Positions 28,920-37,493 of a stretch of 58,115 bases of DNA are shown here, one piece after another; positions within the stretch are counted from its first letter, which is position 1, and each line of letters begins with the position of its first letter. Source of the stretch: Micavibrio sp. UBA2638 (lineage in GTDB: Bacteria; Pseudomonadota; Alphaproteobacteria; Micavibrionales; Micavibrionaceae); the NCBI GenBank assembly GCA_002359735.1, contig DENS01000019.1, forward strand, positions 13,404 to 71,518, read 5' to 3'. The notes beneath the pieces were generated by a model, which ran no database searches, was not told the DNA's origin, and saw only the letters and a program-made list of their open reading frames with translations. The position numbers were made by a program, and so were the translations under genes.

Positions 28920-29792
28920 ATGTTAAAGGCAAAAATACATAATGCAAGAATAACAATCCACTCCATGCTATTGGCGATTGCTTTCCTTTGCTTTTCAATG
29001 CTTACCGTGACCGCCGCCATGGCCGATTGCACCGACCCAACCGGAAAGGAAGGGGAAATCAGATACAATTCCGTGTATAAAACCTTTCAAGGGTGCGCAG
29101 GTAGCGACTGGGTCGCGTTTCACGAATTAACGCCCGTACCCGGCCCCACCAGCGGCCTATTGGGGTATTACAGGCTGGATGAAACATCGGGAACAACCAT
29201 ATACGATAGCTCCGGCAACGGATATCATGGCACCTTTAACGGCGCGCCCGCCGTAACCCCCGCCGCCAGTGGGCCGGGCGGCGCCGGCGCGATTGAATTC
29301 ACCACCGCCACCAACGTAACCATCAGTGATAATGCATTCGACAATCTGGCCGCATTAACGGTCTGCGCGTGGGTTTACCGGCCATCAACCCCCACGGCCG
29401 TCGGGTTTACCGGCCTGGTTGGAAAAAATGTCGCAGGAAATGATGGATGGGATATGTATGGCCAGTCAAATAACGAAGTCTTCGGCTTTTCTCAGCCCGG
29501 GGCAGGATATAAACAACCGGGCGGCATTCTGACCGCCGACACATGGGTACATGTCTGCGCCAGTTGGGACGGGAATTACAACACCTCCAGTATGAAAGTT
29601 TATAGAAACGGCGTTGAAGTTTCACTGGGGGCTGGAACCTCCTACGGCAGCATTCAGGATGATGCGGCAAACGATATCACAATTGGCGGTACAGCCGCCT
29701 ACGACTTTGATGGACGCATGGCGGGCGTGCGCATATATAACCGCGTGTTGACCGACCCGGAAATAGCGCAGCTTCATGCCCTGGGTTATTAA
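28920..29792 (+). CDS. Secreted single-LamG protein of the same family
   Basis: 290 residues. The signal peptide ends TAAMA|DCTDP near residue 36. It has the shared mini-domain CTDPTGKEGEIRYN ... FQGCAGSDWVAFH, then one LamG/concanavalin-like domain (~80-290) starting GLLGYYRLDETSGTTIYDSSG and ending GVRIYNRVLTDPEIAQLHALGY. GGAAAG lies before the ATG. It lies 24 bases after the preceding gene. It combines the mini-domain of its neighbours with the LamG type of the large gene upstream, showing that these domains shuffle within the locus. Confidence 0.8.
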   Translation: MLKAKIHNARITIHSMLLAIAFLCFSMLTVTAAMADCTDPTGKEGEIRYNSVYKTFQGCAGSDWVAFHELTPVPGPTSGLLGYYRLDETSGTTIYDSSGNGYHGTFNGAPAVTPAASGPGGAGAIEFTTATNVTISDNAFDNLAALTVCAWVYRPSTPTAVGFTGLVGKNVAGNDGWDMYGQSNNEVFGFSQPGAGYKQPGGILTADTWVHVCASWDGNYNTSSMKVYRNGVEVSLGAGTSYGSIQDDAANDITIGGTAAYDFDGRMAGVRIYNRVLTDPEIAQLHALGY

Positions 29793-29866
29793 ATAATTTT
29801 ATGAAATAAGCTGATTAAATGAGTAACAATTTAGTGGGAATGGATATTTTAGGAACGCAAAACACC

Positions 29867-30583
29867 ATGAAACATATATTTGCCCTTACCATTGTCTTTT
29901 GCTTTGTGGTCATTATGTTGCCTGCGCAGCAAGCCCTTGCCGATTGCACCGACCCGGTTGGTAAGAAAGGCGAAATTCGTTACAACAGTGACTATCAGGC
30001 CTTTCAGGGATGCGACGGCACAAATTGGATGGCCTTTCACACCCCCGTATGCCCGGCCGGGACTGGGTGTGATCCTTGCGAAACCGGGCCCATAGGAACG
30101 ATGTGTACGAGCGACAACGCGATTTATGCGGGCACCACGGTTGGGGGTGTCCGCATGTATGCGGCGCGCTGCGATCATGGGCAAAGCTGGGATGGCTCGA
30201 GCTGTACTGGTTCGGCGATCACGCTTAGATGGAAAACCTCCTCTACTGCAACGGCCGGAACAGGGGACTCGAATGATGGTGTGGATAACACGGACGCAAT
30301 GGCAACGGCCGGAATTGCCGATCACCCCGCCGCGGAAGCATGCCGAAACATAGGGCCAGAATGGTACCTACCGGCATTAAATGAGCTTGATGATTTATAT
30401 ACCAATCTTGCCGATACTGGTGTAACACCCGGGAATGACTTCGACTTTGACACTAGCGGTGTTTATTATTGGTCTTCCACGCAAGTTGACACTTGGAGCG
30501 GTTGGACCCGAAGATTTGATGGTGCGGCTACGCAGAGTAATTTCAAAGGTATTTACAACAACGTCAGGTGCGTGCGGCGTTAA
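29867..30583 (+). CDS. Secreted DUF1566-domain protein, paralogue 2
   Basis: 238 residues from ATG 29867, chosen because a proper signal peptide starts there (MKHIFALTIVFCFVVIMLPA, cleavage ALA|DCTDP); an in-frame ATG at 29819 would add 16 polar residues. It has the mini-domain CTDPVGKKGEIRYN ... FQGCDGTNWMAFH, the Cys link CPAGTGCDPC, then a DUF1566 domain with EWYLPALNELDDLYTN, YYWSSTQVD and terminal VRCVRR. It closely resembles the gene at 28173 at both ends, with a divergent middle. It is the last gene of the surface locus. Confidence 0.8.
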   Translation: MKHIFALTIVFCFVVIMLPAQQALADCTDPVGKKGEIRYNSDYQAFQGCDGTNWMAFHTPVCPAGTGCDPCETGPIGTMCTSDNAIYAGTTVGGVRMYAARCDHGQSWDGSSCTGSAITLRWKTSSTATAGTGDSNDGVDNTDAMATAGIADHPAAEACRNIGPEWYLPALNELDDLYTNLADTGVTPGNDFDFDTSGVYYWSSTQVDTWSGWTRRFDGAATQSNFKGIYNNVRCVRR

Positions 30584-30618
30584 GATATAAAATCAGGCCC
30601 GTAATATATTACGATACA

Positions 30619-31458
30619 TTACGATTGCGGCAATTCCTGAAAATCCTTGATACAGATAAAGCCGTCTTTAGCGGCCACAACAATTTCACTGCTCAGGACG
30701 CAGACAACATCGCCCGGGCGGTATTGATGCGCCTCTGTCCAGCCATTAAAGTGATAAATGGCCCATAACCGCCCATCAAAATGCCCCAACGCGCCAAAAC
30801 GGCCAAAGGCGCGGCCGGTGCGTTTGATATCCTCTACGGTTTTGCCCCAATCCAGCATGCGCATCGCCTCGTCCGGCATGGGAAAGGTGGAGGCTTTGGA
30901 TTGGTCTTGCGGCGCGGCGCTTTGCCACAAAGCGGGCAGTTCACGAAACACTCGCGAGAGCATATCCGGCGCGGCCATCGCAATTTTACAAGACAGGGTT
31001 TCCACGTCATCTTGCGCGGTGATCGGGATTTTTTTCTGCAGCAATATATCGCCATCATCAAAAACATCGCTGAGCTTATGTATGGTAACGCCGCTGGCCT
31101 CCGGGTGGTTCATCAGGATGGTTGGCGTCGGCATAATCCCCCGTCCGGCCGGCAGTAAGGAGGGATGAAAATTAATTCCATAGGCACGGTCTTCATCGAC
31201 GGGCGGAATTTTATGGGGGTATCCCGCGCTTAAAAACACTTGCGCGCCCTGATCACAGAAAATACCGATATCCATAGGCAGCGGCTTATTGGTGCTGAAA
31301 GGGATGTCCAGCCGCTCGGCCAGTTCTTTGGTTTTCACATTAAAATTAAAAACATTATCGCAATCGAACGAAAAAACGGCCAGAAGCTCATGCCCCTCGG
31401 AAAGCAGGCGCTGAACGGATTCCAGCATAAAATCATAACCAAAATAGACAAATTTCAT
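30619..31458 (-). CDS. Formyltransferase-family protein (Fmt-like)
   Basis: 279 residues from ATG 31458; the in-frame TTG 12 codons earlier is unlikely. The N-terminal formyltransferase fold has the catalytic set GINFHPSLLPAGRG (Asn and His) and SDVFDDGDILL (Asp), as in methionyl-tRNA and related formyltransferases. A C-terminal part (~185-275) resembles the OB-like Fmt C-domain. It is shorter and more divergent than a normal Fmt (~310 residues), so another formyl acceptor, for example a sugar nucleotide, is possible. It is convergent with the surface locus and not obviously part of it. Confidence 0.75.
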   Translation of the reverse strand: MKFVYFGYDFMLESVQRLLSEGHELLAVFSFDCDNVFNFNVKTKELAERLDIPFSTNKPLPMDIGIFCDQGAQVFLSAGYPHKIPPVDEDRAYGINFHPSLLPAGRGIMPTPTILMNHPEASGVTIHKLSDVFDDGDILLQKKIPITAQDDVETLSCKIAMAAPDMLSRVFRELPALWQSAAPQDQSKASTFPMPDEAMRMLDWGKTVEDIKRTGRAFGRFGALGHFDGRLWAIYHFNGWTEAHQYRPGDVVCVLSSEIVVAAKDGFICIKDFQELPQS

Positions 31459-31568
31459 AGGTTTGATTATCCGGTAAATACGGCGCGGCGGCAAGGGCCA
31501 AGCAAAAGATTAGGTATCAAACATAGGAAAAATAAAGGAAACCGAGCATGAAACGGGGGAATGGAACC

Positions 31569-31967
31569 TTAGGCTTCGTCATCAAAAATGGATAACAGCT
31601 CATCACTCATGTCATCCGCGGTTTTTAAAACCCCGACATTGGCTTTATAGCTCAGCTCAGCCAGGCTCAGGTTTACGGCTTCTTCGGCCAGATCAACATT
31701 CGGGCCGCCGATCAGCCCGTCGGCATTGGCAAATGGGGAATCCGGCGCATAAGACGGCACAAACGGGCGCCCGGCCGATACGACCTCACTGCGCACGCCG
31801 CCTGCGCTATCGGCGCTTTGACGGGTCGTCAGCGCATCATATGGGGGTTTGCCCCCCTCCTCCAGCGATCCGGCCGTGGTTATATTGGCCACATTCGACG
31901 CGCTGGCGTTCAAACGCTGCGTTGCGGCGTTCATACCCGATAATGCTATTCCCATGGTATTAATCAT
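31569..31967 (-). CDS. Orphan flagellar rod/hook-like protein
   Basis: A 132-residue protein with the N-terminal rod motif (GIALSGMNAATQRLNASASNVANI) and the C-terminal rod/hook motif (NVDLAEEAVNLSLAELSYKANVGVLKTADDM) of FlgB/FlgC/FlgE proteins, which pair as coiled coils in the flagellar axis. The middle is short. No other flagellar gene is in the window and there is no ribosome site; an alternative ATG lies four codons in. The length fits FlgC-type proteins, but it stands alone, so whether it assembles into a rod is unclear. Confidence 0.75.
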   Translation of the reverse strand: MINTMGIALSGMNAATQRLNASASNVANITTAGSLEEGGKPPYDALTTRQSADSAGGVRSEVVSAGRPFVPSYAPDSPFANADGLIGGPNVDLAEEAVNLSLAELSYKANVGVLKTADDMSDELLSIFDDEA

Positions 31968-32046
31968 ATTTTTATTATATCATGGGATAAGTTAAGAATG
32001 CATTGAAAATGCAGCATTTATAATAAAACAAAATGGAATTTCAAAT

Positions 32047-32550
32047 ATGCGTGTTTTAGCCTTAATATGTAGCGCTTTTATTCTTTTCACCACCCTGGAG
32101 GCACAAGCCAGCCCAAAGCCCTGGTATTGGAGCTGGTGGCCATCACACTGGCACAAACAGGATTTTAAACCCTATCTAAACGATCCAAAGCAGCCACATA
32201 ACACACAATGGCAAAACGGCCTTTATGCCGGGCAAGACTGGCACCCTGAAAACTGGATACAGGCCAAAGGATCAATTCGCGCCGTTTTAGACGGTTTTTA
32301 TGATAACAATGTGATAAAGGGACAGGACGTTGATAATGATATACCTGTCTTGATTGTCGGGGATGGATTTATGCGCCTTTCTGGCCAAGACCAGCGCCGC
32401 GTTGCCGATTTCATCAACTATGTGTTTCAGGTGACAACAACGGCCCCTGCGGGTATGTATAGCATTTATTATGACCGTACAGATAAAGGCATTTTTGGCC
32501 GCGGAGCGCCCATTGGAACGTATACGGATAAGGGCTTGAGCCTGCAATAA
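32047..32550 (+). CDS. Hypothetical secreted protein, aromatic-rich
   Basis: 167 residues. The signal peptide MRVLALICSAFILFTTLEAQA ends at QA|SP near residue 21. The mature start is full of Trp, His and Pro (KPWYWSWWPSHWHK). A compact domain follows (~65-160), with DNDIPVLIVGDGFMRLSGQDQRRVADFINYVF and YSIYYDRTDKGIFG. I do not recognise the family. There is no Shine-Dalgarno sequence upstream. It stands alone between opposite-strand genes. Confidence 0.6.
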   Translation: MRVLALICSAFILFTTLEAQASPKPWYWSWWPSHWHKQDFKPYLNDPKQPHNTQWQNGLYAGQDWHPENWIQAKGSIRAVLDGFYDNNVIKGQDVDNDIPVLIVGDGFMRLSGQDQRRVADFINYVFQVTTTAPAGMYSIYYDRTDKGIFGRGAPIGTYTDKGLSLQ

Positions 32551-32643
32551 GCGGTCAATAAGGCAGCCCTGCCCCCACATCATTAATGATCAGGCCCAAT
32601 AATCAGGCGGCGGCACTGTGCGGCGCTATTTGGCGCTGTTCGG

Positions 32644-33546
32644 TTAGGCACCGACCTCTGGTTTCGGGCGTTTTTTCTTCCGCGATTCCCGCATGATAAT
32701 AACAAAGTTGCTGGTTATAATAATGGCCGCACCAGCCCCGACCATATGACCGGGGATAAAACCCCACACGAAAAAATCCAGAAGCAACGCCCAAAGCATA
32801 TTTAAATACGTAATCGGTGCAATAATGCTGGCATCGGCATAAGTATAAGACTTGGTCAGGCATATCTGCAGGGCAAAAGCACACACCCCGATCATCAGCA
32901 ATAAAAACAGGCTATAAAGGCCGGGCATGCTAAAGAAAAACGGCAAGGCAGGAAGAGCCAGAGCCGAGCTGATGAGACTGAAATAAAAGACGGTGACAAA
33001 CGGTTCTTCCGAGCGCCCAAGCCAGCGCAATATAATCATGATAAGTGCATGAAAAAAAGCCGCCGCCAGACCAACCATTCCGCCCACAAAGCTGGAAATG
33101 GCGCCGGGCTGTATGATTAATAATATGCCGCAAAAACCGGCTAGCGCAGCCGCGCTACGGTAAAGGCCGACTTTTTCTTTTAAAAGCGGATACGAGAGCA
33201 GCACAACAAAAATCGGCGCGGCAAATAACAGGCTTTGAATTTCAGACAGCGGCAGCATTTTAAGCGCAAAAAACGTCAGAACCATTCCGATTGACCCCAC
33301 CAAGCCGCGGATCATCTGGTGACGCAAATTTGCTTTTTTTAACATATGCAACTTGCCCATACCATACAGCGCCAAGGCACATAGAATGAGACAAACAAAG
33401 CTGCGGAAGAACATGGCTTGCACCGGATGATGAATTTCCGTTGCCAGCTTCACAAACAGGGCCATAAACGCAAACATAATTGATTGCATCACGGCAAATC
33501 CGGCGCCGATTAAAACAGGATTATTCCCCTGCCATAACGTTTTCAT
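32644..33546 (-). CDS. DMT/EamA-family transporter, second of a tandem pair
   Basis: A 300-residue drug/metabolite transporter with about ten membrane helices in two EamA halves. The first half begins AVMQSIMFAFMALFVKLATE; the second carries YADASIIAPITYLNMLWALLLDF, the usual end-of-repeat motif. The start is ATG 33546, overlapping the end of the upstream transporter by 26 bases, so the two are translationally coupled. The basic C-terminus (RESRKKKRPKPE) is cytoplasmic. The substrate is unknown; S-adenosylmethionine, amino acids and nucleosides are carried by relatives. Confidence 0.85.
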   Translation of the reverse strand: MKTLWQGNNPVLIGAGFAVMQSIMFAFMALFVKLATEIHHPVQAMFFRSFVCLILCALALYGMGKLHMLKKANLRHQMIRGLVGSIGMVLTFFALKMLPLSEIQSLLFAAPIFVVLLSYPLLKEKVGLYRSAAALAGFCGILLIIQPGAISSFVGGMVGLAAAFFHALIMIILRWLGRSEEPFVTVFYFSLISSALALPALPFFFSMPGLYSLFLLLMIGVCAFALQICLTKSYTYADASIIAPITYLNMLWALLLDFFVWGFIPGHMVGAGAAIIITSNFVIIMRESRKKKRPKPEVGA

Positions 33547-34447
33547 CAATCGTCACCCGTTTATTCTTTTTATGTTCGCGGTAAATTACATATAAATTTG
33601 CACTGATTACGATAAAGGCTCCTGCAAAAACCGGCCACCCCGGAACAACATGCCAGATAACAATGTCAAAACCGGTTGCCCAGACCAAGCCGGTGTAGCT
33701 AATGGGGGCCGTCAGCGCAATGGGGGCATATTTTATCGCCGCGGTCAGGCAAAATTGTGCAATGCCGCCCGCTATGCCGGTGCAAATCAGCAGGAACAGA
33801 TTAAAGGTACTTGGCACACTTGCTACAAAGGGCATGCAAACCCCCGTCATGACCATTCCCGTCAACACAAAATAAAATGTAATTGTAATCGGGCTTTCGG
33901 TCTTCATAAAACGAAGCAGCAGCGCCAATGACGCGTGCATCAAGGCGGCCGTAATGGCCACACCAATCCCCAGCCATGTCCCGCTAAAGCCCTTTAGCCC
34001 CACAATCGCCAAAACACCGAAGAAACCGATAATAATCGCGCTCCAGCGATGAATCCCGACCCGTTCCTGCAATACAAAATACCCCAGCGCGGGTATAATC
34101 AATGACGCGGTAAACAGCAAAACCGTTGTTTCGGCCATCGGTAACAGGGCAAACGCCCAAAAGGTCATCATCAGGCTGATCGTGCCGATAATAGCGCGCG
34201 CGGCGAGTGCCTTTGGCTTTTTCGTTTTAAACAAATGGTGTTGCCGCGTCACAAGAATATACCCCAACAGCGGAAGTACCGATACCACGTTACGATAAAA
34301 GGCTATCTCTATAATATGATGATCTTCGACCAGCAACTTGGCGATCATATTCATCAGCGTTAGCAAAAAATATGAAATCAACGCCAAACCTATTGCCCTT
34401 AAAGGGATATCAATATGAACGTATGGCGTTTTGATCTCGTATGACAT
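33521..34447 (-). CDS. DMT/EamA-family transporter, first of a tandem pair
   Basis: 308 residues with ten predicted helices in two EamA repeats (AIGLALISYFLLTLMNMIAKLL at the front; YAPIALTAPISYTGLVWATGFDIVIW near the end). It is a paralogue of the downstream gene and overlaps its start. Such overlapping pairs can work as heterodimers or arise by duplication; sequence alone does not decide. The C-terminus is Lys/Arg-rich. Confidence 0.85.
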   Translation of the reverse strand: MSYEIKTPYVHIDIPLRAIGLALISYFLLTLMNMIAKLLVEDHHIIEIAFYRNVVSVLPLLGYILVTRQHHLFKTKKPKALAARAIIGTISLMMTFWAFALLPMAETTVLLFTASLIIPALGYFVLQERVGIHRWSAIIIGFFGVLAIVGLKGFSGTWLGIGVAITAALMHASLALLLRFMKTESPITITFYFVLTGMVMTGVCMPFVASVPSTFNLFLLICTGIAGGIAQFCLTAAIKYAPIALTAPISYTGLVWATGFDIVIWHVVPGWPVFAGAFIVISANLYVIYREHKKNKRVTIDENVMAGE

Positions 34448-34509
34448 AGGGCTAATATGACCATATTCTGCGTGATCGGCAATGGTTCAAGTTGAATTAT
34501 TACAATTTA

Positions 34510-34538
34510 TTGACTTACGTAAATACCCATGATAGCGT
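34510..34538 (+). promoter_or_regulatory. Candidate sigma70-type promoter
   Basis: TTGACT (34510-34515), 17-base spacer, TAGCGT (34533-34538), about 30 bases before the ATG at 34568. The -35 is good and the -10 is weak. Confidence 0.4.
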
Positions 34539-34567
34539 TCGCCATATTTTATATTTAAGGAGATAGC

Positions 34568-34963
34568 ATGAAAAAAGAATTAGAAAACAACATTCGGGAA
34601 TTGTCAGAAATTTTTGCACGCAACGTCAATATATTAAGAGACGCACCACTTGCTGATTTAACAGACGAAGTTCAGGATAAACTTATTGAAGGTACAGAAC
34701 GCGCCGTAGTATTAGAAATGGCACTTCGGGCTGAACTGAACGCCAGCGAAGACAGTAATTTTTATGCAGAGCTTATTGAATTCACAAAAAAAGAAGGAAG
34801 CGATGCCACAAAGGCCATGGAAGACGTTCTACCTTTTTTTGATGCCTTCATGGAAAACCTAAGTGACATGGGCGTTTCTTCTGGTTCATGCCCAACTGTC
34901 GATGCGACAGAAGAGGCATTGGACAAAACCAGAAAGCAATTCGACGCGCCTTCAGGCCCGTAA
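34568..34963 (+). CDS. Small acidic helical protein, unknown function
   Basis: A 131-residue, strongly acidic, all-helical protein with no signal peptide or membrane segment and no family I recognise. AAGGAGATAGC before the ATG is an excellent ribosome site, a TTGACT promoter candidate lies 53 bases upstream, and a strong terminator follows at 34988. Together these make expression as a monocistronic gene likely. It contains a single Cys (GSCPT) near residue 109. Confidence 0.7.
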   Translation: MKKELENNIRELSEIFARNVNILRDAPLADLTDEVQDKLIEGTERAVVLEMALRAELNASEDSNFYAELIEFTKKEGSDATKAMEDVLPFFDAFMENLSDMGVSSGSCPTVDATEEALDKTRKQFDAPSGP

Positions 34964-34987
34964 ATATGCCCCATTCAGTACAAAAAT

Positions 34988-35020
34988 TAATAAGGCGCCC
35001 TTTCAGCGCCTTATTTTTTT
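34988..35020. terminator. Bidirectional rho-independent terminator
   Basis: AATAAGGCGC, 7-base loop, GCGCCTTATT then TTTTT: a 10-bp stem with A and T tracts at the two ends. It ends the 34568 gene on the + strand and ilvC (stop at 35046) on the - strand. Confidence 0.9.
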
Positions 35021-35045
35021 ATACGTCATTCAAATTGATATCCGG

Positions 35046-36065
35046 CTAGTTTTTCGTCTTATCAACCAACTGGTTTTTCTTGATCCAAGGCATCATGGAG
35101 CGCAGGCGTTCACCAACCTCCTCGATCTGATGCTCGCCTTCAATGCGGCGAATGGCCTTCATCGTTGGCATGCCGGTTTTGTTTTCATTGACGAATTCCT
35201 TCACGAACTGGCCGGTCTGGATCTCACTCAGGATCTTTTTCATCTCGGCCTTGGCATCGGCATTCACAACGCGCGGTCCGCGTGTCAAATCGCCATATTC
35301 CGCGGTATTAGAGATAGAATAGCGCATATTGGCAATACCGCCTTCATATAGCAGATCAACAATCAGCTTGGTTTCGTGCAAACATTCAAAATAAGCCATT
35401 TCCGGCGCATAACCAGCCTCTACCAGCGTTTCAAATCCGGCCTTAATCAGGGCGGTAATGCCACCGCACAATACGGCTTGTTCACCAAACAAGTCAGTTT
35501 CACATTCCTCGCGGAAATTGGTCTCAATTATGCCGGAACGCCCACCGCCTACACCGGACGCATATGACAGCGCAATGTCCTTTGCTTTACCGGATGCATC
35601 CTGATGCACGGCAATCAAACAAGGAACGCCGCCGCCCTTGGTATATTCACCGCGCACCGTATGGCCTGGGCCTTTAGGGGCAATCATGATCACATCATTA
35701 TCGGCAGGCACCTCGATCAAGCCGAAATGCACATTCAGACCATGGGCAAACGCCACGGCTGATCCCTTTTTCAGGTTTGGTGCAATCTCTTCTTTGTAAA
35801 TATCGGCCTGTAATTCATCTGGGGTCAGGATCATCAAAACATCGGCCCATGCCGCGGCTTCGGCCACTGTCATACATTTCAGACCGGCATTTTCGGCCTT
35901 AACACGCGAAGCGGAGCCTTCACGCAGTGCAACGCGCACATCTTTAACGCCGCTGTCATTCAGGTTATTGGCATGGGCGTGACCTTGGGAACCATAACCA
36001 ACAATCGCGACCTTTTTATTCTTGATTAAGGCGATATCACAATCGCTATCATAATATACACGCAT
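35046..36065 (-). CDS. ilvC: Ketol-acid reductoisomerase
   Basis: A class I KARI of 339 residues from ATG 36065 (MRVYYDSDCDIALIKNKKV). It converts acetolactate to dihydroxyisovalerate in valine/leucine/isoleucine synthesis. Seen: the NADPH motif VGYGSQGHAHANNL, MIAPKGPGHTVRGEY and the C-terminal Mg-site helix region YFECLHETKLIVDLLYEGG. The start gives exactly the usual 339-residue length; an in-frame ATG at 36119, with AAAGGA upstream, would add 18 residues (MAQSNVAHINQARG...), so both starts may be used. The bidirectional terminator at 34988-35020 lies just after the stop. Confidence 0.95.
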   Translation of the reverse strand: MRVYYDSDCDIALIKNKKVAIVGYGSQGHAHANNLNDSGVKDVRVALREGSASRVKAENAGLKCMTVAEAAAWADVLMILTPDELQADIYKEEIAPNLKKGSAVAFAHGLNVHFGLIEVPADNDVIMIAPKGPGHTVRGEYTKGGGVPCLIAVHQDASGKAKDIALSYASGVGGGRSGIIETNFREECETDLFGEQAVLCGGITALIKAGFETLVEAGYAPEMAYFECLHETKLIVDLLYEGGIANMRYSISNTAEYGDLTRGPRVVNADAKAEMKKILSEIQTGQFVKEFVNENKTGMPTMKAIRRIEGEHQIEEVGERLRSMMPWIKKNQLVDKTKN

Positions 36066-36287
36066 AGAACTCTCATTCCCTCTTGCTTGGTTGATATGGG
36101 CTACATTTGACTGGGCCATATTAAAATCCTTTTGTTTTTGACATTATCAATAATCATAAAACAGAATACGCGGTATCAACGCAACAGAAAAGGCATAAAA
36201 AAGGGTAAAAATAGGCAAAAAAGACAGAAAATCTGCCATCCCTGCCTAGCCTGGACCATTTTACGCATAAGACTGCGCGTAACAGAC

Positions 36288-36740
36288 CTAATCCAGATAG
36301 GCTTCAACTTCTTTGGTGATGTTCAGCCACTTATTCATACCACCCAGAATCTGATCATCTTTGCGGCCATACACATCGCCATCGCCCATATCGATCTGCG
36401 CCAGATTGGCACTATAGTTCATGCCCATCAACCCTCGGTTTTCAAAGAAATTACAAGAAAAAGTCTTATCAATCTCCAGATAATTTTCATCAACCACGAC
36501 ATCCATCACGACGCGGCGATCACCGTCCATTTTATTCGCAATGTTAGAAAAATTCGTCTGCTTGATTGATTTAATCATTGAATAATCATCCAATAAATAT
36601 TCAACCCCTTTTTGACACGCCAGAACAAGTTTTGCATCGGCCTGATCGCGGCTTACGCACCCGCCGAGGGCCAAAACACTGGTCACCAGCCCGGCGAGAC
36701 ACAAAATTTTCATGGTTTTGTAATTAAGCGTTTGTAACAT
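36288..36740 (-). CDS. Lipoprotein, unknown function
   Basis: 150 residues with a lipoprotein signal: a basic start, a hydrophobic core (ILCLAGLVTSVLA) and the lipobox LALGGC, with Cys28 as the lipidated residue. AGGAG 9 bases before ATG 36740 sets the start; a later ATG at 36713 also leaves a full signal. The mature part has two further Cys (LACQKG, FSCNFF) and an NTF2/stefin-like mix of strands and helix that I cannot assign. It lies between ilvN and ilvC on the same strand, splitting genes that are usually adjacent. Confidence 0.75.
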   Translation of the reverse strand: MLQTLNYKTMKILCLAGLVTSVLALGGCVSRDQADAKLVLACQKGVEYLLDDYSMIKSIKQTNFSNIANKMDGDRRVVMDVVVDENYLEIDKTFSCNFFENRGLMGMNYSANLAQIDMGDGDVYGRKDDQILGGMNKWLNITKEVEAYLD

Positions 36741-36802
36741 ATCTTTTAGCTCCTGTTCTCTAAAAGGCTTTCAAGATTACACTCTCGTAAAGCCATGTAA
36801 TT

Positions 36803-37384
36803 TTATTGTATTGATTGTTTTGCGAAACTTTCCTGCCCCCGAGAAATGGCGGCAACACCGGTACGGCTGACATCCACCATACCCAATGGGCGCATCAATT
36901 CCAAAAAGGCCTCAACCTTCCCCATATCCCCCGTGACCTCAAAGACAAATGAATTCAGTGTGGAATCGACAACGCGCGCCCGAAAAATATCGGCTATACG
37001 CAGGGCTTCAATACGCTTTTCACCGGCCGCAACCACCTTAACAAGGGCCAGTTCCCGGTCAACAAACGGGCCTGATACCGTTAAATCACTGACATGCCGA
37101 ACTGGAACCTGCTTTTCAAGCTGCGTACGGATTTGATCAATGACTTGCGGGGTTCCTGAACAAACAATTGTAATACGCGATAAACTGGCGTCATGATCAG
37201 TTTCCGCCACGGTCAAGCTGTCGATATTATAACCGCGCCCGGAAAACAGGCCAATAACCTTGGCCAGAACCCCCGGTTCGTTATCCACCAATACGGCAAA
37301 CGTATGTGATTCAATCGCGCTTTGCTTTGGCCCGGATGCGTATACTGATTTATTTTTTGTTTTTTTCTGTGCTGCATTTGTCAT
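36803..37384 (-). CDS. ilvN: Acetolactate synthase small (regulatory) subunit
   Basis: A 193-residue IlvH/IlvN protein. The N-terminal ACT domain reads HTFAVLVDNEPGVLAKVIGLFSGRGYNIDSLTVAETD; the C-terminal domain (~100-175) includes RELALVKVVA and FVFEVTGDMGKVEAFLELM. It activates the large subunit and gives valine feedback inhibition. An unusual Lys/Ser-rich N-terminal extension precedes the ACT domain. The large-subunit gene is 2.2 kb away, separated by two opposite-strand genes, so the subunits are not co-transcribed here. Confidence 0.94.
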   Translation of the reverse strand: MTNAAQKKTKNKSVYASGPKQSAIESHTFAVLVDNEPGVLAKVIGLFSGRGYNIDSLTVAETDHDASLSRITIVCSGTPQVIDQIRTQLEKQVPVRHVSDLTVSGPFVDRELALVKVVAAGEKRIEALRIADIFRARVVDSTLNSFVFEVTGDMGKVEAFLELMRPLGMVDVSRTGVAAISRGQESFAKQSIQ

Positions 37385-37433
37385 GTTCTTTTTATAGCCC
37401 GAGTATACATATTTTGCAAAGCCGAAATTATTG

Positions 37434-37479
37434 TTGTAATGTCATAAAAATATACATATAAAGTGTTATATTATAACAC
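37434..37479 (+). promoter_or_regulatory. Promoter with Zur-box-like palindrome
   Basis: TTGTAA (37434-37439), 17-base spacer, TATAAA (37457-37462), then a perfect palindrome GTGTTATATTATAACAC at 37463-37479, which would cover the transcription start. Its core TGTTATANTATAACA is the known zinc-uptake regulator (Zur) consensus of proteobacteria. An AGGGAAG ribosome site and the His-rich gene follow within 15 bases. Zur binding is inferred from the match. Confidence 0.7.
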
Positions 37480-37493
37480 AGCAGGCAGGGAAG

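Noticed and set aside
18642..30583. Prophage tail module, because of the S74 chaperone and fibre-like repeats
   Set aside because: No capsid, tail tube, integrase or lysis genes; the proteins carry signal peptides and membrane helices, as expected of cell-surface proteins.
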